Assembly: GCF_040833985.1 (NCBI RefSeq)
Contig: NZ_CP162139.1
Span: forward strand, 3,196,501-3,260,500
Direction: 5' to 3'
DNA from: Leptospira sp. WS4.C2
GTDB lineage: Bacteria; Spirochaetota; Leptospiria; Leptospirales; Leptospiraceae
Length of the DNA: 64,000 nt
How positions within the stretch are numbered: the first letter of the stretch is position 1; each line of letters begins with the position of its first letter. A model generated the notes under the pieces. It had not been told where the DNA came from. It searched no databases and was given only the letters and a program-made list of their open reading frames with translations. The position numbers and the translations under genes are program-made. Below are positions 8,346 to 17,549 of this stretch, piece after piece.

Positions 8346-9367
8346 GGATTGTTTTTCCTTTCTATTTGTTTTCGATAGACAAAAATAAATGAGAGCGTAA
8401 ATAAAAATCCAAGAAATCCCACAACAGCAAAAAGGGAAAGATCCCAACTCGTAAGTATGGATCCATTCCAAATTTCTGGATTCGGATTGTTGGAAATAGT
8501 AGGAAGTGGTTTTCCACCAGAGAATGTAAATTCCACAGTAGTTCCAAATGCTAATGAACTAAGGACATAAGCACTAAGGCCAGCCGGAACGTCTTTATCT
8601 AGTTTGGTGACAGGAGTTTTTTCTCCGGTTGTAATTTCCATATCTTGTGGTTTTACAAAGATGGGAAATTTTCCATTTTCAGACTCAATTAACATTCGTT
8701 CGCTGAAGGTGTCATCATTATTGGGTATAAAATAGGAAATTTGCATTTCAGATATACCAGGAAGAATAGCTCGATCCAAAATCCTTCCTCCGTTGGTTCC
8801 TTCCGGAATTCCTAAAGGAATCGCCATTTTACTTCCAGGCTGTTGGATTTGTGCCAAAATCTCTGTAGCTTCTTTTGCAACCGAATATTCCAAAGGATCT
8901 AATTTAGAATCATAGGACTTGGGAGGTTTACTCGAGTTATCAATTAGAAAAAGTTTAAAGACTCGAAGACCTTTTTTCTCTCGCATAACCTGCATTAAGC
9001 TTTTCACAGCCACTTGTTTGCGATTTGCCCCCGTATCAAACACCGTAACTTCTTGCGGAGATGTACGAAATTTGGTGGTTGGCGGAATCATTTTATTATA
9101 ATTTACACCTTGGTATTGGATTTGCAAAAGAATGGGCGCACCTTCAGGCAAATCTGTTTCAGGAAAACGAAATTTACCCGATTGGGGACCAATGTCTGCT
9201 AAAGGAACCATGGCACCTTGCAAAGCCAACATTCGAATCGAATCTGCCTTACCGAGTCCACCGGTTGTACCATTTTGGATCGTTCCGTAAATGGAAAGTT
9301 TTTCCGCATAACTTGCGCTTGAGAGAAATAGGAAAATCAATATTGAGAAAAGATGGCTTCGAAACAT
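8342..9367 (-). CDS. Exported protein of unknown function with C-terminal membrane anchor
   Basis: A 341-residue protein. Residues 1-21 are a signal peptide ending Ala-Ser-Tyr-Ala. The middle is beta-rich, with no motif I recognise. A single hydrophobic helix near residues 312-331 is followed by a short basic tail, so the bulk should be periplasmic and anchored at the C-terminus. It is first in an operon with the MFS transporter (ATGA overlap) and mtnC. Its ATG lies inside the 5' end of the divergent glycosyltransferase frame. Function cannot be assigned. Confidence 0.8.
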   Translation of the reverse strand: MFRSHLFSILIFLFLSSASYAEKLSIYGTIQNGTTGGLGKADSIRMLALQGAMVPLADIGPQSGKFRFPETDLPEGAPILLQIQYQGVNYNKMIPPTTKFRTSPQEVTVFDTGANRKQVAVKSLMQVMREKKGLRVFKLFLIDNSSKPPKSYDSKLDPLEYSVAKEATEILAQIQQPGSKMAIPLGIPEGTNGGRILDRAILPGISEMQISYFIPNNDDTFSERMLIESENGKFPIFVKPQDMEITTGEKTPVTKLDKDVPAGLSAYVLSSLAFGTTVEFTFSGGKPLPTISNNPNPEIWNGSILTSWDLSLFAVVGFLGFLFTLSFIFVYRKQIERKNNP

Positions 9368-10306
9368 TTTGATACTTTTTCTCTTTCTTTCGATTCCAAT
9401 CCAAGTGAAAAAACGGAAGTTTTTAAAAATTTAGAGGCGACAATAGAGGATACCGGACATAATGTTTTAGATAGGAAAGGAAAGCCCGGCTACATGAAGC
9501 AACTGAGCGAAATCGTTCACAATTCCTCAAAAGATGAGAGGGATATACTACTAGAATACCAAAATATCGATGTTTCCAAGCTGGAAACCCTCAATGTTTT
9601 AGGAATTCCCATCGACAACGTCACTACAGACGAAGCCATCGCTAAACTCTTCCGCGTGCTTGAGAAAAAAGAAGGCATGCACCACGTTTTATTTTTAGAT
9701 CCCATCAAACTCATGAGGATGCGTCCCAAAAAATCTCTCCACCGGATTGCAGAAAAAGCCGGAACCATTCTCGTGGAAGGTGCTGGAATTGGTTGGATGA
9801 CATCGGGAAGGCTCAAAGAAAGAGTCACTCCTATTGCTATTATGATGGATCTCATCCGACTAGCAGAACTCAAAGAGTTCACCGCCTTTATCTTTGGGGC
9901 AAAAGACGAAATTGTAGAACGAATTTATTTTAACCTAACAAGGCACTTTCCCAAAGTTCGTATTGTAGGAAGGCATGCGGGTCATCTGGACAGGCAACGA
10001 GAGATGCGAGTCAAAGAAGCTATCCGAAAGACAGGACCCGATATCATCTTCCTTGCCATGGATTTTCCTGACCAAGAAATTTGGATCGAAAACAATACCG
10101 GATATTTTGGCAAAGCGGTTGTCATCGGTGTGGGCGGCGCCTTAGATATGTTATCTGGTGCTGACAAAAAAGCCCCAGAATGGTTCAAAGAAAGAGGACT
10201 GATTTGGTTTTGGAGGATCATCGCAAGACCTTACCGAATCCAAAGAATGTGGGAAACTTTCTATTTCTTTCTTTTGGGAATTCGCGAAAGATTCCGCAAA
10301 CACTAA
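9353..10306 (+). CDS. WecG/TagA/CpsF family glycosyltransferase
   Basis: A 317-residue protein. From about residue 78 it matches the family: Leu-Gly-Ile-Pro-Ile-Asp-Asn-Val-Thr near the start, Val-Glu-Gly-Ala-Gly-Ile-Gly, Phe-Ile-Phe-Gly-Ala, and a C-terminal Arg-Gly-Leu-Ile-Trp-Phe-Trp-Arg with a basic tail. Such enzymes transfer N-acetylmannosaminuronate or ManNAc onto lipid-linked sugars in surface polysaccharide synthesis. Family members are usually ~240 residues, so the first ~75 residues are an extra N-terminal extension. The start at 9353 overlaps the divergent gene's first codons by 15 bp; an ATG at 9494 (residue 48) is a credible alternative that frees room for promoters. Confidence 0.82.
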   Translation: MASKHFDTFSLSFDSNPSEKTEVFKNLEATIEDTGHNVLDRKGKPGYMKQLSEIVHNSSKDERDILLEYQNIDVSKLETLNVLGIPIDNVTTDEAIAKLFRVLEKKEGMHHVLFLDPIKLMRMRPKKSLHRIAEKAGTILVEGAGIGWMTSGRLKERVTPIAIMMDLIRLAELKEFTAFIFGAKDEIVERIYFNLTRHFPKVRIVGRHAGHLDRQREMRVKEAIRKTGPDIIFLAMDFPDQEIWIENNTGYFGKAVVIGVGGALDMLSGADKKAPEWFKERGLIWFWRIIARPYRIQRMWETFYFFLLGIRERFRKH

Positions 10307-10312
10307 TTCAAT

Positions 10313-13300
10313 CTACTTTTTAATTTGATCTAACCGGTCGAGTGTAGGTGCTAACCAATCTTCTAACAAAGGTTCGCGATCCAGTTTTGCCCGTGCAAAG
10401 ACCAAATCTTTATTAGAGTTTGCAATTTCGCTTACTGAACCAATTTTACGCGCTGTTTCCATTGCTTTCCAATAGTATTTAAGAGCATTAATGGTATCTT
10501 GTTTTTTCTCATACACGGCTCCGATATTATTGTAGAGAGCTGTGAGAGTTTCATACACTTCTCTATGATCGGAGTTTTCTGTATCAATTCTTCCCAAACT
10601 TTGTTCTTTGAGTTCGAAATCATCTTTTAACTTCAGATAGTTGCCAAGAGCTGCATTGTACTGTCTCGTATAGTAAAAAGCATTTCCTTTTCCAAAAAGT
10701 AATGTGGCGTTATTATAAATATCTTCTTCTGGAAGTTCGGCCCAAAAATCCAAACTTTGCGCAAAGTCTCCATGATTGTAATCAATCCAACCCAAGTAAT
10801 AATAACATTCTCTGACAATCTTTGGATCTTTAGAAATATCGCGATCCAGGGCCGCTAAGAATGATTCACGAGCCATAAAGAGGCCATTCCGTCTTTCCTT
10901 TTCTTCATAAGAAAGTGTTCCAATACTACGTTCTGGATAGATTTTTTTACCAGGAAATTCTCGTATATTGTCTGTTACATTGATACCAGCTGCTTCCAAA
11001 AATTGGATTTTTCCCAAGTTAAAAGAAATCCTTCCTGGACTTCCTTCGAGTAAGGTTTCATCCTCATCTCTTTCCCCAAGCCTGTCTCTGTAATTTTGAT
11101 AACGATCATCAGCTTCTCTGAGAAGTTTTACCGCTTCATCATAATTTTCTGTTTGGATATAATACTCGGCCATGAGTAAAACCGCTAAGTAGTGGCGGAT
11201 ATCGTAAGTAGATGCCAATTCCAATTGTTTGAGGGCACGTGCCGCTTCTTCTTTTTTGAAATAGAACCGAGCTCTTTGGTAATATCCTTCGGCAAATTTG
11301 GAACCACCCTCTTTTCCATAGGCAATGTTTAAAAGGTATTCCACATTATCATCAATCTCCATTCCAGTGACTTGGTCTTCTGGGTTGATGTTGTATTTGA
11401 TTCTGACTTCTTCAGAATCTAAATCAATATAAAAGGATGCCAATTTTGCTAAAACAAAGAGAGTCAGTTCATCTTCAATGTTGAGAGCATTACGAACTTG
11501 TCTATGGTGGTTTAAAACATACTGAGGATTTTTATCTCGTTTCCACATTTCGATGTAAGTGGATAAAATCCCACCATGACCGATGGCATTTTTCGGATAC
11601 TTTTCAATGATATCGTTATAATATTTAACAGCCGTTCCAAACTCTTGTTTGTTATAAAAAATCTTAGCAATCCCCGCGATCGCATCTACATTGTCTGGAT
11701 CTCCACCATCGGTAAACACTCGTTTAAAGTATTCGATGGCAAGGTGATCGTTTTTATATTTTTTGCGATTACTACCCGGTGGAACTTCAATGAAATCCTT
11801 TCTGTGAAAAGAGTGAAAAGTTCCAAGGGCAATGTAAGTATCAATATCATGGACATTGTATTTTAGCCTTGAAGCAATATAAGCTCCGGCTTTTAATACT
11901 TTTCTTGGAACTTTGTCTTGAGAGGTAAGATAAAAAGCTAGTTCTGAAAGTGGTCGTCGGCCAGCGGTTTCGACACCAGCATCGTTCCATTCTGTTTTTT
12001 TCGCAAAACTAATGTTTGGAACTTCTTTTCTATTTTCCCAGGCCCGTTTGTGTTCTTTATCTTCTGGTTCATAACCGAAATCAGGTTCCACTTTTCCAAA
12101 ACATTTTTCAAAGGCTCTTTCATACTGCCCAGCTTTCGTATAGGCAATACAATATTTATTCAAAAACTCTAAGTTATGTGGGAAAATCTCTTCCCCTTTG
12201 ATAAAATAATTTTCGGCATCAGCGAGGAGTTTTTTCTTCTCGAGAGCATCTGTTTCATAACTAAACTCTTCGATTTTTTCAAGTCCGAGTGCATACTGCG
12301 CTTTTGCGCGATAAGGAACAATGACATATTTCCAAAGAGTTACGATTCCAAATACAAGAAATACAGCTGCAGCGGATGACAAAATCGTCCTACGGACTAA
12401 CTCTCGTTTGCGGGCAGCACCTTCTTTGGTATACGCATCCCGACTGGCAATGATCGGAACTCCATCAGCAGCGAACTTACCTGTAGAATCGCTAAGTTCG
12501 ACTCGTTCCCCAAGAAGGCCACTTAAGTAACTTGCGATGTCCTCTGGTTTTTGTTGTGCCTTGATGAGTTCAATGATTTCTTTCTGATTGCGAACCGGTA
12601 TCCTTTGGTTCACAATCGTATCAATGATAGTACGACGAAGTTTAGGTGGGTAACGAAGTAATTCGGATTGGATGACTGCCAACTCTTCATCTGTTAGGTT
12701 GGCTTCTAAAGACTCTTCTGGTTCGTCTTCTTTGCCAAGAGACATGAGGTCTTCCTCAAATCCTCCAGGTCCATCAGAACCAAAGTCATCCATAGTGGAG
12801 ACAGGCATATCATCAATGGATGGTGCTAAATCATCAAAAGAAGGAGCTCCTAAGTCGTCATCGAGGCTTGGTGGTTCCATACCCACGCCCAAGTCGCCAA
12901 ACGGATCATCAAATCCACCACCTACATCGGCTGGTTCGTTATCACGAGATGGAGTGGACGGACTGTCCATATTCCCGAATGGATCATCACCGAAACTTTC
13001 TGTGGGTGTTGGGGTAGATCCCATATCTGCGAAAGGATCATCGCCGAAAGAAGTATCACCTGCAGAGGCAGGAGTGGAAAGATCACCAAACGGATCGTCG
13101 GCGGCAGGGGTGTCAGAAGCCGGTGTATCGAGTCCACCAAAGGGGTCGTCACCAAAACTTTCTGTGGGTGTTGGGGTAGATCCCATGTCTGCAAAAGGAT
13201 CATCACCAGCTGGAACCGTGTCACCACCGCCTCCAAAATCAAAATCATCCCCAGCAGGTGTTGGCGTTTCTTCTCCAGAATCAAAACCAGCAAACAGGTC

Positions 13301-13945
13301 TTCGTCGGTCGTAGGAGGGGTATCTTCCTCTCCACCCAAATTTGCGAAAGGATCCTCACCAATGGCAGGTGCTGGTTTGTCCTCGAGGGGAGCTTCATCG
13401 ACAGCATCTAAGTTTGCAAAAGGATCATCTTCACCAGAAGGTTCTCCTGGAGTGTCCATACTTGCGAAGGGATCTGGTTCGTCAGTCGTTCCTGAATCGG
13501 AAGCAAATGGATCCGTATCCTCTGTTGCGGCGGGGGCGTCAAAGTCAAAATCTTCTTCCGCTGCCGGTGTAGGACTTGGTTTTGGTGAATCTTCACCAAG
13601 TAATTCATCTAAATCTATTCCGTCGTCTTCTTCGGCTTCTCGGTTCGGAAGTTTGGGAGGACCAAAATCATCGTCCTCGTCATCGAGAGCTGCAAAAGGA
13701 TCTCCACCTTCGGAATCCCCTGCTCCTTCGTTATCAAAATCATCAAAGGCAGAGCCAGAGTCTTCGTCAGTTTCACCTTCCGGTTCAGAAGGCGCAATGG
13801 GACTCGTATATCCCAGTTTCTCACGTAAAACCTTCGCCATCGGATTCAGTTCTTCCGAAGACTGCGGATTTTTATTGAGAGCCGAAAACATCGTCTCGAT
13901 TTGTGTGATTTCTTCCGGACTCAATTTGTCTATCGGCTCAGCCAT
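10313..13945 (-). CDS. Large membrane-anchored TPR protein with acidic repeat-rich N-terminus; possible flagellar collar protein
   Basis: A 1210-residue protein. Residues 1-50 are ordered. About 55-410 is Asp/Pro/Thr/Gly/Phe-rich low complexity with many Asp-Pro-Phe-Ala/Gly units, including a ~23-residue unit duplicated. About 415-480 is a helical segment containing Leu-Leu-Arg-Tyr-Pro-Pro-Lys-Leu-Arg-Arg. One transmembrane helix lies at ~517-538. The rest is helical with several TPR-like pairs. This puts a long acidic tail in the cytoplasm and the TPR array in the periplasm. The order resembles spirochaetal collar protein FlcA (Borrelia BB0326), which scaffolds the stator around periplasmic flagellar motors; that link is an inference from architecture. 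Monocistronic, divergent from the AMPK-domain gene. Confidence 0.8.
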   Translation of the reverse strand: MAEPIDKLSPEEITQIETMFSALNKNPQSSEELNPMAKVLREKLGYTSPIAPSEPEGETDEDSGSAFDDFDNEGAGDSEGGDPFAALDDEDDDFGPPKLPNREAEEDDGIDLDELLGEDSPKPSPTPAAEEDFDFDAPAATEDTDPFASDSGTTDEPDPFASMDTPGEPSGEDDPFANLDAVDEAPLEDKPAPAIGEDPFANLGGEEDTPPTTDEDLFAGFDSGEETPTPAGDDFDFGGGGDTVPAGDDPFADMGSTPTPTESFGDDPFGGLDTPASDTPAADDPFGDLSTPASAGDTSFGDDPFADMGSTPTPTESFGDDPFGNMDSPSTPSRDNEPADVGGGFDDPFGDLGVGMEPPSLDDDLGAPSFDDLAPSIDDMPVSTMDDFGSDGPGGFEEDLMSLGKEDEPEESLEANLTDEELAVIQSELLRYPPKLRRTIIDTIVNQRIPVRNQKEIIELIKAQQKPEDIASYLSGLLGERVELSDSTGKFAADGVPIIASRDAYTKEGAARKRELVRRTILSSAAAVFLVFGIVTLWKYVIVPYRAKAQYALGLEKIEEFSYETDALEKKKLLADAENYFIKGEEIFPHNLEFLNKYCIAYTKAGQYERAFEKCFGKVEPDFGYEPEDKEHKRAWENRKEVPNISFAKKTEWNDAGVETAGRRPLSELAFYLTSQDKVPRKVLKAGAYIASRLKYNVHDIDTYIALGTFHSFHRKDFIEVPPGSNRKKYKNDHLAIEYFKRVFTDGGDPDNVDAIAGIAKIFYNKQEFGTAVKYYNDIIEKYPKNAIGHGGILSTYIEMWKRDKNPQYVLNHHRQVRNALNIEDELTLFVLAKLASFYIDLDSEEVRIKYNINPEDQVTGMEIDDNVEYLLNIAYGKEGGSKFAEGYYQRARFYFKKEEAARALKQLELASTYDIRHYLAVLLMAEYYIQTENYDEAVKLLREADDRYQNYRDRLGERDEDETLLEGSPGRISFNLGKIQFLEAAGINVTDNIREFPGKKIYPERSIGTLSYEEKERRNGLFMARESFLAALDRDISKDPKIVRECYYYLGWIDYNHGDFAQSLDFWAELPEEDIYNNATLLFGKGNAFYYTRQYNAALGNYLKLKDDFELKEQSLGRIDTENSDHREVYETLTALYNNIGAVYEKKQDTINALKYYWKAMETARKIGSVSEIANSNKDLVFARAKLDREPLLEDWLAPTLDRLDQIKK
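12988..13210 (-). repeat. Direct repeat inside the TPR gene's acidic region
   Basis: A segment of about 50 bp beginning near 12990 recurs near 13162 with only a few differences. Both copies encode Phe-Ala-Asp-Met-Gly-Ser-Thr-Pro-Thr-Pro-Thr-Glu-Ser-Phe-Gly-Asp-Asp-Pro-Phe-Gly. Shorter Asp-Pro-Phe units surround it. Such in-frame repeats are prone to length change by slippage or recombination. Confidence 0.75.
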
Positions 13946-14099
13946 TACGGGTCTATTCCTAATGAATTATCGGCCCCTTCTTAAAATGACAGAATATTTT
14001 TTTTATTATGTCAGATGGTTCGTGCGGAAAAAAACCTTTCACTCTCTTTTTTCATTTCTGCCGAAAATTATCTAGAAGGACGCCTTAACGACCACGACT

Positions 14100-14978
14100 A
14101 TGATGAAATCGAAATCCATCCGTATCGCCCTATTTTTACTCTTTTTCACAGGAATCGGAATCTTTGCCGAGGAGGGAATGGATTGGATTGGAAGTTTTTC
14201 TTCAAAAGAACTCGAGATGTCCGATGAAACAGAAGACCAAGATAAGGTCTATTACCTCTGGCAACTAGAAAGTCTTAAAAAAAATATTGCTCCACGTTAC
14301 ATTCGTTATCTCGATGTAGAGTCTTATGTTTCCTCTGGCCAACTCATCCGCAGAGGAATTCTTTTCACTTACAATGGACTGCGAGAGGAATCTGTGGAAA
14401 TCTGTGGAAGTTTTAACAATTGGGAATGTTCCGATATGAAACGAAACCAATACGGAATCTATTACACAGTGGTAGAACCTACTCAAATTACAGATACCTA
14501 TGAAGAAGACTCGGTTTATGAATATAAGTTCCGAGTGAATGGACTTCTTACTTATGATCCAGAGAACTTTGATAAGTTGGAAGATGGATCTGGATCCTAC
14601 TACTCCCGTTTTATTTTAGAAGGAAAAGATACTGACCGCCAAACAAAAACTATGGTGCTCGAAGATTCCGCAAACGAAGAAAGAGACTTACGAACGGTTA
14701 AATTCCAAATCTATTTACCAAATGCCGAAGTGGTTCGAGTGGTGGGGAGTTTTAATGATTGGAACCCAGAACATGATTTTTTGAAAAAAGATAGAAAGGG
14801 AGTTTTTACTCTCGAAAAGAAATTACTTCCTGGTGAATACCATTACCAATTCATTGTGGATGGGGATTATATGTTGGATACTTACAATCCAAAAACCAAT
14901 ATCAAAGTGGATACCAATGAATCTGTTTCTTCATTACTCGTTCCCGAAAGAAGTTATGCCTTAGAACGTAAGATGTAA
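14100..14978 (+). CDS. Exported protein with two AMPK-type glycogen-binding (CBM48-like) domains
   Basis: A 292-residue protein with a signal peptide (residues 1-23, ending Phe-Ala) and two E-set/CBM48-type folds. The first is near residues 90-185, with Cys-Gly-Ser-Phe-Asn-Asn-Trp and Tyr-Glu-Tyr-Lys-Phe-Arg-Val-Asn-Gly. The second is near 200-275, with Val-Gly-Ser-Phe-Asn-Asp-Trp and Tyr-His-Tyr-Gln-Phe-Ile-Val-Asp-Gly. These motifs match the sugar-binding loop of AMPK beta. No catalytic domain is present, so a binding or structural role in the envelope is inferred. Start at the first of two tandem ATGs (14100/14103). The gene is monocistronic. Confidence 0.82.
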   Translation: MMKSKSIRIALFLLFFTGIGIFAEEGMDWIGSFSSKELEMSDETEDQDKVYYLWQLESLKKNIAPRYIRYLDVESYVSSGQLIRRGILFTYNGLREESVEICGSFNNWECSDMKRNQYGIYYTVVEPTQITDTYEEDSVYEYKFRVNGLLTYDPENFDKLEDGSGSYYSRFILEGKDTDRQTKTMVLEDSANEERDLRTVKFQIYLPNAEVVRVVGSFNDWNPEHDFLKKDRKGVFTLEKKLLPGEYHYQFIVDGDYMLDTYNPKTNIKVDTNESVSSLLVPERSYALERKM

Positions 14979-15046
14979 TTCTGATAAACGAATTCTAGAA
15001 TTAAAGATAATTATGGGATTGTTCTAATAGAAAAAAAATGTAAAGT

Positions 15047-15373
15047 TTACTGCTCTAGTGTGGCGGTCATAGATCCTTTCGAGGAACTCATCCTCGGGTC
15101 TGGGCCATAGTTTAAGATCCGTTCGTGGACAAACTCCGCATGTTCCAATTCCCCAGAAAAGACGATGGTTTTTTTTCTAGTGTCTACTTCCACCGCATGT
15201 TGGAAGGCTTTTTCCCAAGGCATTTGGCAAACATCCATTAACATCTCAATCACATATTCGTAGGTGTGAAAGTCATCATCCCAAAGTACAACCTTCCAAG
15301 GCCCATCATTACGACGTGGCCTCACTTCGGTTTCTTCTAAGATAGATGGTTGGGGAGCTCCGGCACCGGTCAT
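15047..15373 (-). CDS. clpS: ClpS, adaptor of the ClpAP protease
   Basis: A 108-residue protein with the ClpS core Trp-Lys-Val-Val-Leu-Trp-Asp-Asp-Asp-Phe-His-Thr-Tyr-Glu-Tyr-Val near residues 27-42. Later come His-Ala-Val-Glu-Val-Asp and Ala-Glu-Phe-Val-His-Glu. ClpS delivers N-degron substrates to ClpA; the Asp-Asp-x-x-Thr and His residues form the N-degron pocket in the family. ATG 15373 was preferred to an in-frame TTG at 15385, which would sit on top of the only AAGG sequence. It is last in the metK run, 16 bp after the transketolase half. clpA is not nearby. Confidence 0.92.
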   Translation of the reverse strand: MTGAGAPQPSILEETEVRPRRNDGPWKVVLWDDDFHTYEYVIEMLMDVCQMPWEKAFQHAVEVDTRKKTIVFSGELEHAEFVHERILNYGPDPRMSSSKGSMTATLEQ

Positions 15374-15389
15374 AACCGAAACCAAAACC

Positions 15390-16355
15390 TTATTTTTTCT
15401 TTTTGGAAATAGCGATTTCTGCGTGGGAAACTACATCTTTGGCGCGAAGACCGAAGTAATCGAGTAGACCACTCCAAGTTCCCGACTTACCAAATGTATC
15501 TTTCATTCCTACTTTGATGACAGGAACTGGATACTCTTCAGAAAGAAGTTCTGACACTGCAGAACCAAGTCCACCAATGACATTGTGTTCTTCGCAAGTC
15601 ACAATCGCCCCGCATTCTTTTGCTTTGGCGATGATGGCTTCTTTGTCCAAAGGTTTGATGGTTGCCATATTGAGAAGGCTTGCATGGATTCCTTTTTCTT
15701 TGAGAAGACCGACAGCAATCATGGCTTCGTTGACCATAACACCGTTGGCAATGATACAAACATCTTTTCCTTCGGAAATCACTTCTGCTTTTCCAATTTG
15801 GAATTTGTAGTTTTCTCTTTCAATTAAAGGAATGGCAGGTCGGCCGACCCTAACGTAAACAGGACCTTTGTAATCAGCGATCGCATGAATGACTTGTTTG
15901 GTTTCGTTAAAATCAGAAGGACAAATCACAGTCATTTCAGGAATGACTCTCATGATCGCAAAGTCTTCAATACATTGGTGAGACGCACCGTCTTCTCCCA
16001 CAGTGATTCCACCGTGAGAAGCAACGAGTTTTACGTTTAACTTTGGATATACAACGCTATTTCGGACTACTTCCCAAGCTCTGCCCGATAAAAACATAGC
16101 AAAACTAGAGGCAAAAGGTACAAATCCAGAAAGGGCAAGGCCCGCTGCATGACCAACTAAGTTTTGTTCAGCGACACCAACATTAAAAAATCGTTCAGGA
16201 TATTTTTTCTTAAAATCCGCAGTTTTAGTGGAACCGGAAAGATCCGCATCTAAAACTACGACATCTTGTCTAGATGCACCTAACTCAACTAAGGCTTCGC
16301 CATATGCATCTCTTGTTGCTTTTTTGTCCGCAGTGGATTGGCTAGGTGCTCCCAT
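15390..16355 (-). CDS. Transketolase C-terminal subunit (pyrimidine-binding and C-terminal domains)
   Basis: A 321-residue protein covering only the second half of a transketolase. The pyrimidine-binding domain has Phe-Asn-Val-Gly-Val-Ala-Glu-Gln-Asn near residue 58, including the catalytic Glu of thiamine diphosphate enzymes. [10 protein letters not shown] follows, then the C-terminal domain with Cys-Glu-Glu-His-Asn. Split transketolases need a separate N-terminal subunit binding the diphosphate; it is normally adjacent but is not in this window. The gene starts 2 bp after the metK stop with AAAGGAT upstream, so it is co-transcribed. A DXS-like or other alpha-ketoacid activity cannot be excluded without the partner. 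Confidence 0.88.
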   Translation of the reverse strand: MGAPSQSTADKKATRDAYGEALVELGASRQDVVVLDADLSGSTKTADFKKKYPERFFNVGVAEQNLVGHAAGLALSGFVPFASSFAMFLSGRAWEVVRNSVVYPKLNVKLVASHGGITVGEDGASHQCIEDFAIMRVIPEMTVICPSDFNETKQVIHAIADYKGPVYVRVGRPAIPLIERENYKFQIGKAEVISEGKDVCIIANGVMVNEAMIAVGLLKEKGIHASLLNMATIKPLDKEAIIAKAKECGAIVTCEEHNVIGGLGSAVSELLSEEYPVPVIKVGMKDTFGKSGTWSGLLDYFGLRAKDVVSHAEIAISKKKK

Positions 16356-16357
16356 AT

Positions 16358-17524
16358 TTATCCTTTTTTTAAAGCTTCTGCTTTATCAGTTTTTTCCCAA
16401 GTAAATGTATTACCTGTTCTACCAAAGTGGCCATAAGCCGCTGTTTCTTGGTATTTTCTTCCTTTTCCAAGAAGATCCAAACCATCTACAATTCCTTTTG
16501 GAGTCAGTTTGAAATTTGCCAATACTCGTTTTGAGATTTCTTCGTCAGCAATGGTTCCTGTTCCAAATGTATCCACAAGAACCGATACAGGTTCTGCAAC
16601 ACCAATTGCATAAGCAAGTTGGACTTCACATTTGTGAGCAAGACCAGCCGCCACAACGTTTTTCGCAATATAACGACCGATATACGCAGCAGAACGATCT
16701 ACTTTCGATGGATCCTTTCCAGAGAAAGCACCACCACCATGACGACCCATTCCACCGTAAGTATCTACGATGATCTTACGACCAGTAAGACCTGTATCAC
16801 CATGTGGTCCACCGATCTCAAATTTACCTGTTGGGTTGATAAAATAACGAGTGTTCACAAGAAGTTCTTTCGGTATCATTTTTTTGATACATTCTTCAAT
16901 CACTGCTTCTTCAATTTGTTTGTGAGTCACACCTGGTTTGTGTTGTGTGGAGATAACCACAGTGTCCACTTTTTTTGGTTTTCCATCTTCGTATTGGATG
17001 GTTACTTGTGATTTAGCATCGGGACGAAGCCAATCGATTTTGCCAGTATGACGAAGTTCAGATAAATGTTCTAAAAGTTTGTGTGAGTAATAGAGAGGAG
17101 CTGGCATTAGTTCTGGAGTTTCTGCAATCGCAAAACCAAACATAAGACCTTGGTCCCCTGCTCCTTGTTCTGTATGTAAACCTTCTCCTTCATTTACCCC
17201 TTGGGCAATGTCCGGAGACTGTGCGTGCACGTGAGATGCAACCACAGCAAAATCAGCATCGAAATACATATTGATATCGTTATAACCGATTTTACGGATC
17301 ACATCACGAGCCACTTCTTGAGTGTCTACTTTTCCTTTACTGGTGATTTCACCTGCGATCACAACAAGGTTTGTCGTGACTAAAGTTTCGCAAGCAACGC
17401 GGGATTTTGGATCTTGGGCTAAATACGCATCGAGAATGGCATCAGAGATTTGGTCGCAGACTTTGTCCGGGTGTCCTTCAGATACGGACTCGGAAGTGAA
17501 AATATAGTTTTTAAGAGAGGACAT
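16358..17524 (-). CDS. metK: S-adenosylmethionine synthetase
   Basis: A 388-residue enzyme of typical length, with the signatures [10 protein letters not shown] near residue 17, [10 protein letters not shown] near 120, and [10 protein letters not shown] near 267. It makes S-adenosylmethionine from methionine and ATP in the cytoplasm. ATG 17524 is preceded by AAGGT about 7 nt upstream. It lies 25 bp after the DUF374 gene and 2 bp before the transketolase half, inside a long co-directional run. No SAM or other riboswitch can fit in the short upstream gap. Confidence 0.97.
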   Translation of the reverse strand: MSSLKNYIFTSESVSEGHPDKVCDQISDAILDAYLAQDPKSRVACETLVTTNLVVIAGEITSKGKVDTQEVARDVIRKIGYNDINMYFDADFAVVASHVHAQSPDIAQGVNEGEGLHTEQGAGDQGLMFGFAIAETPELMPAPLYYSHKLLEHLSELRHTGKIDWLRPDAKSQVTIQYEDGKPKKVDTVVISTQHKPGVTHKQIEEAVIEECIKKMIPKELLVNTRYFINPTGKFEIGGPHGDTGLTGRKIIVDTYGGMGRHGGGAFSGKDPSKVDRSAAYIGRYIAKNVVAAGLAHKCEVQLAYAIGVAEPVSVLVDTFGTGTIADEEISKRVLANFKLTPKGIVDGLDLLGKGRKYQETAAYGHFGRTGNTFTWEKTDKAEALKKG

Positions 17525-17549
17525 ATTTTTTACCTTACTTGGTTAAACT

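Noticed and set aside
8346..8471. 42-residue N-terminal extension of the MFS transporter
   Set aside because: It lies wholly inside the upstream gene; the ATG at 8345 with ATGA coupling is the better start.
12672..14075. A 467-codon open frame antisense to the TPR gene's acidic region
   Set aside because: Its Ser/Pro/Gly-rich composition mirrors the Asp/Pro/Gly codons of the opposite strand, it has no Shine-Dalgarno sequence or known domain, and the minus-strand gene is clearly real.
14991..15002. AATTCTAGAATT palindrome after the AMPK-domain gene
   Set aside because: A short AT-rich palindrome with a weak stem and no T tract; likely chance.
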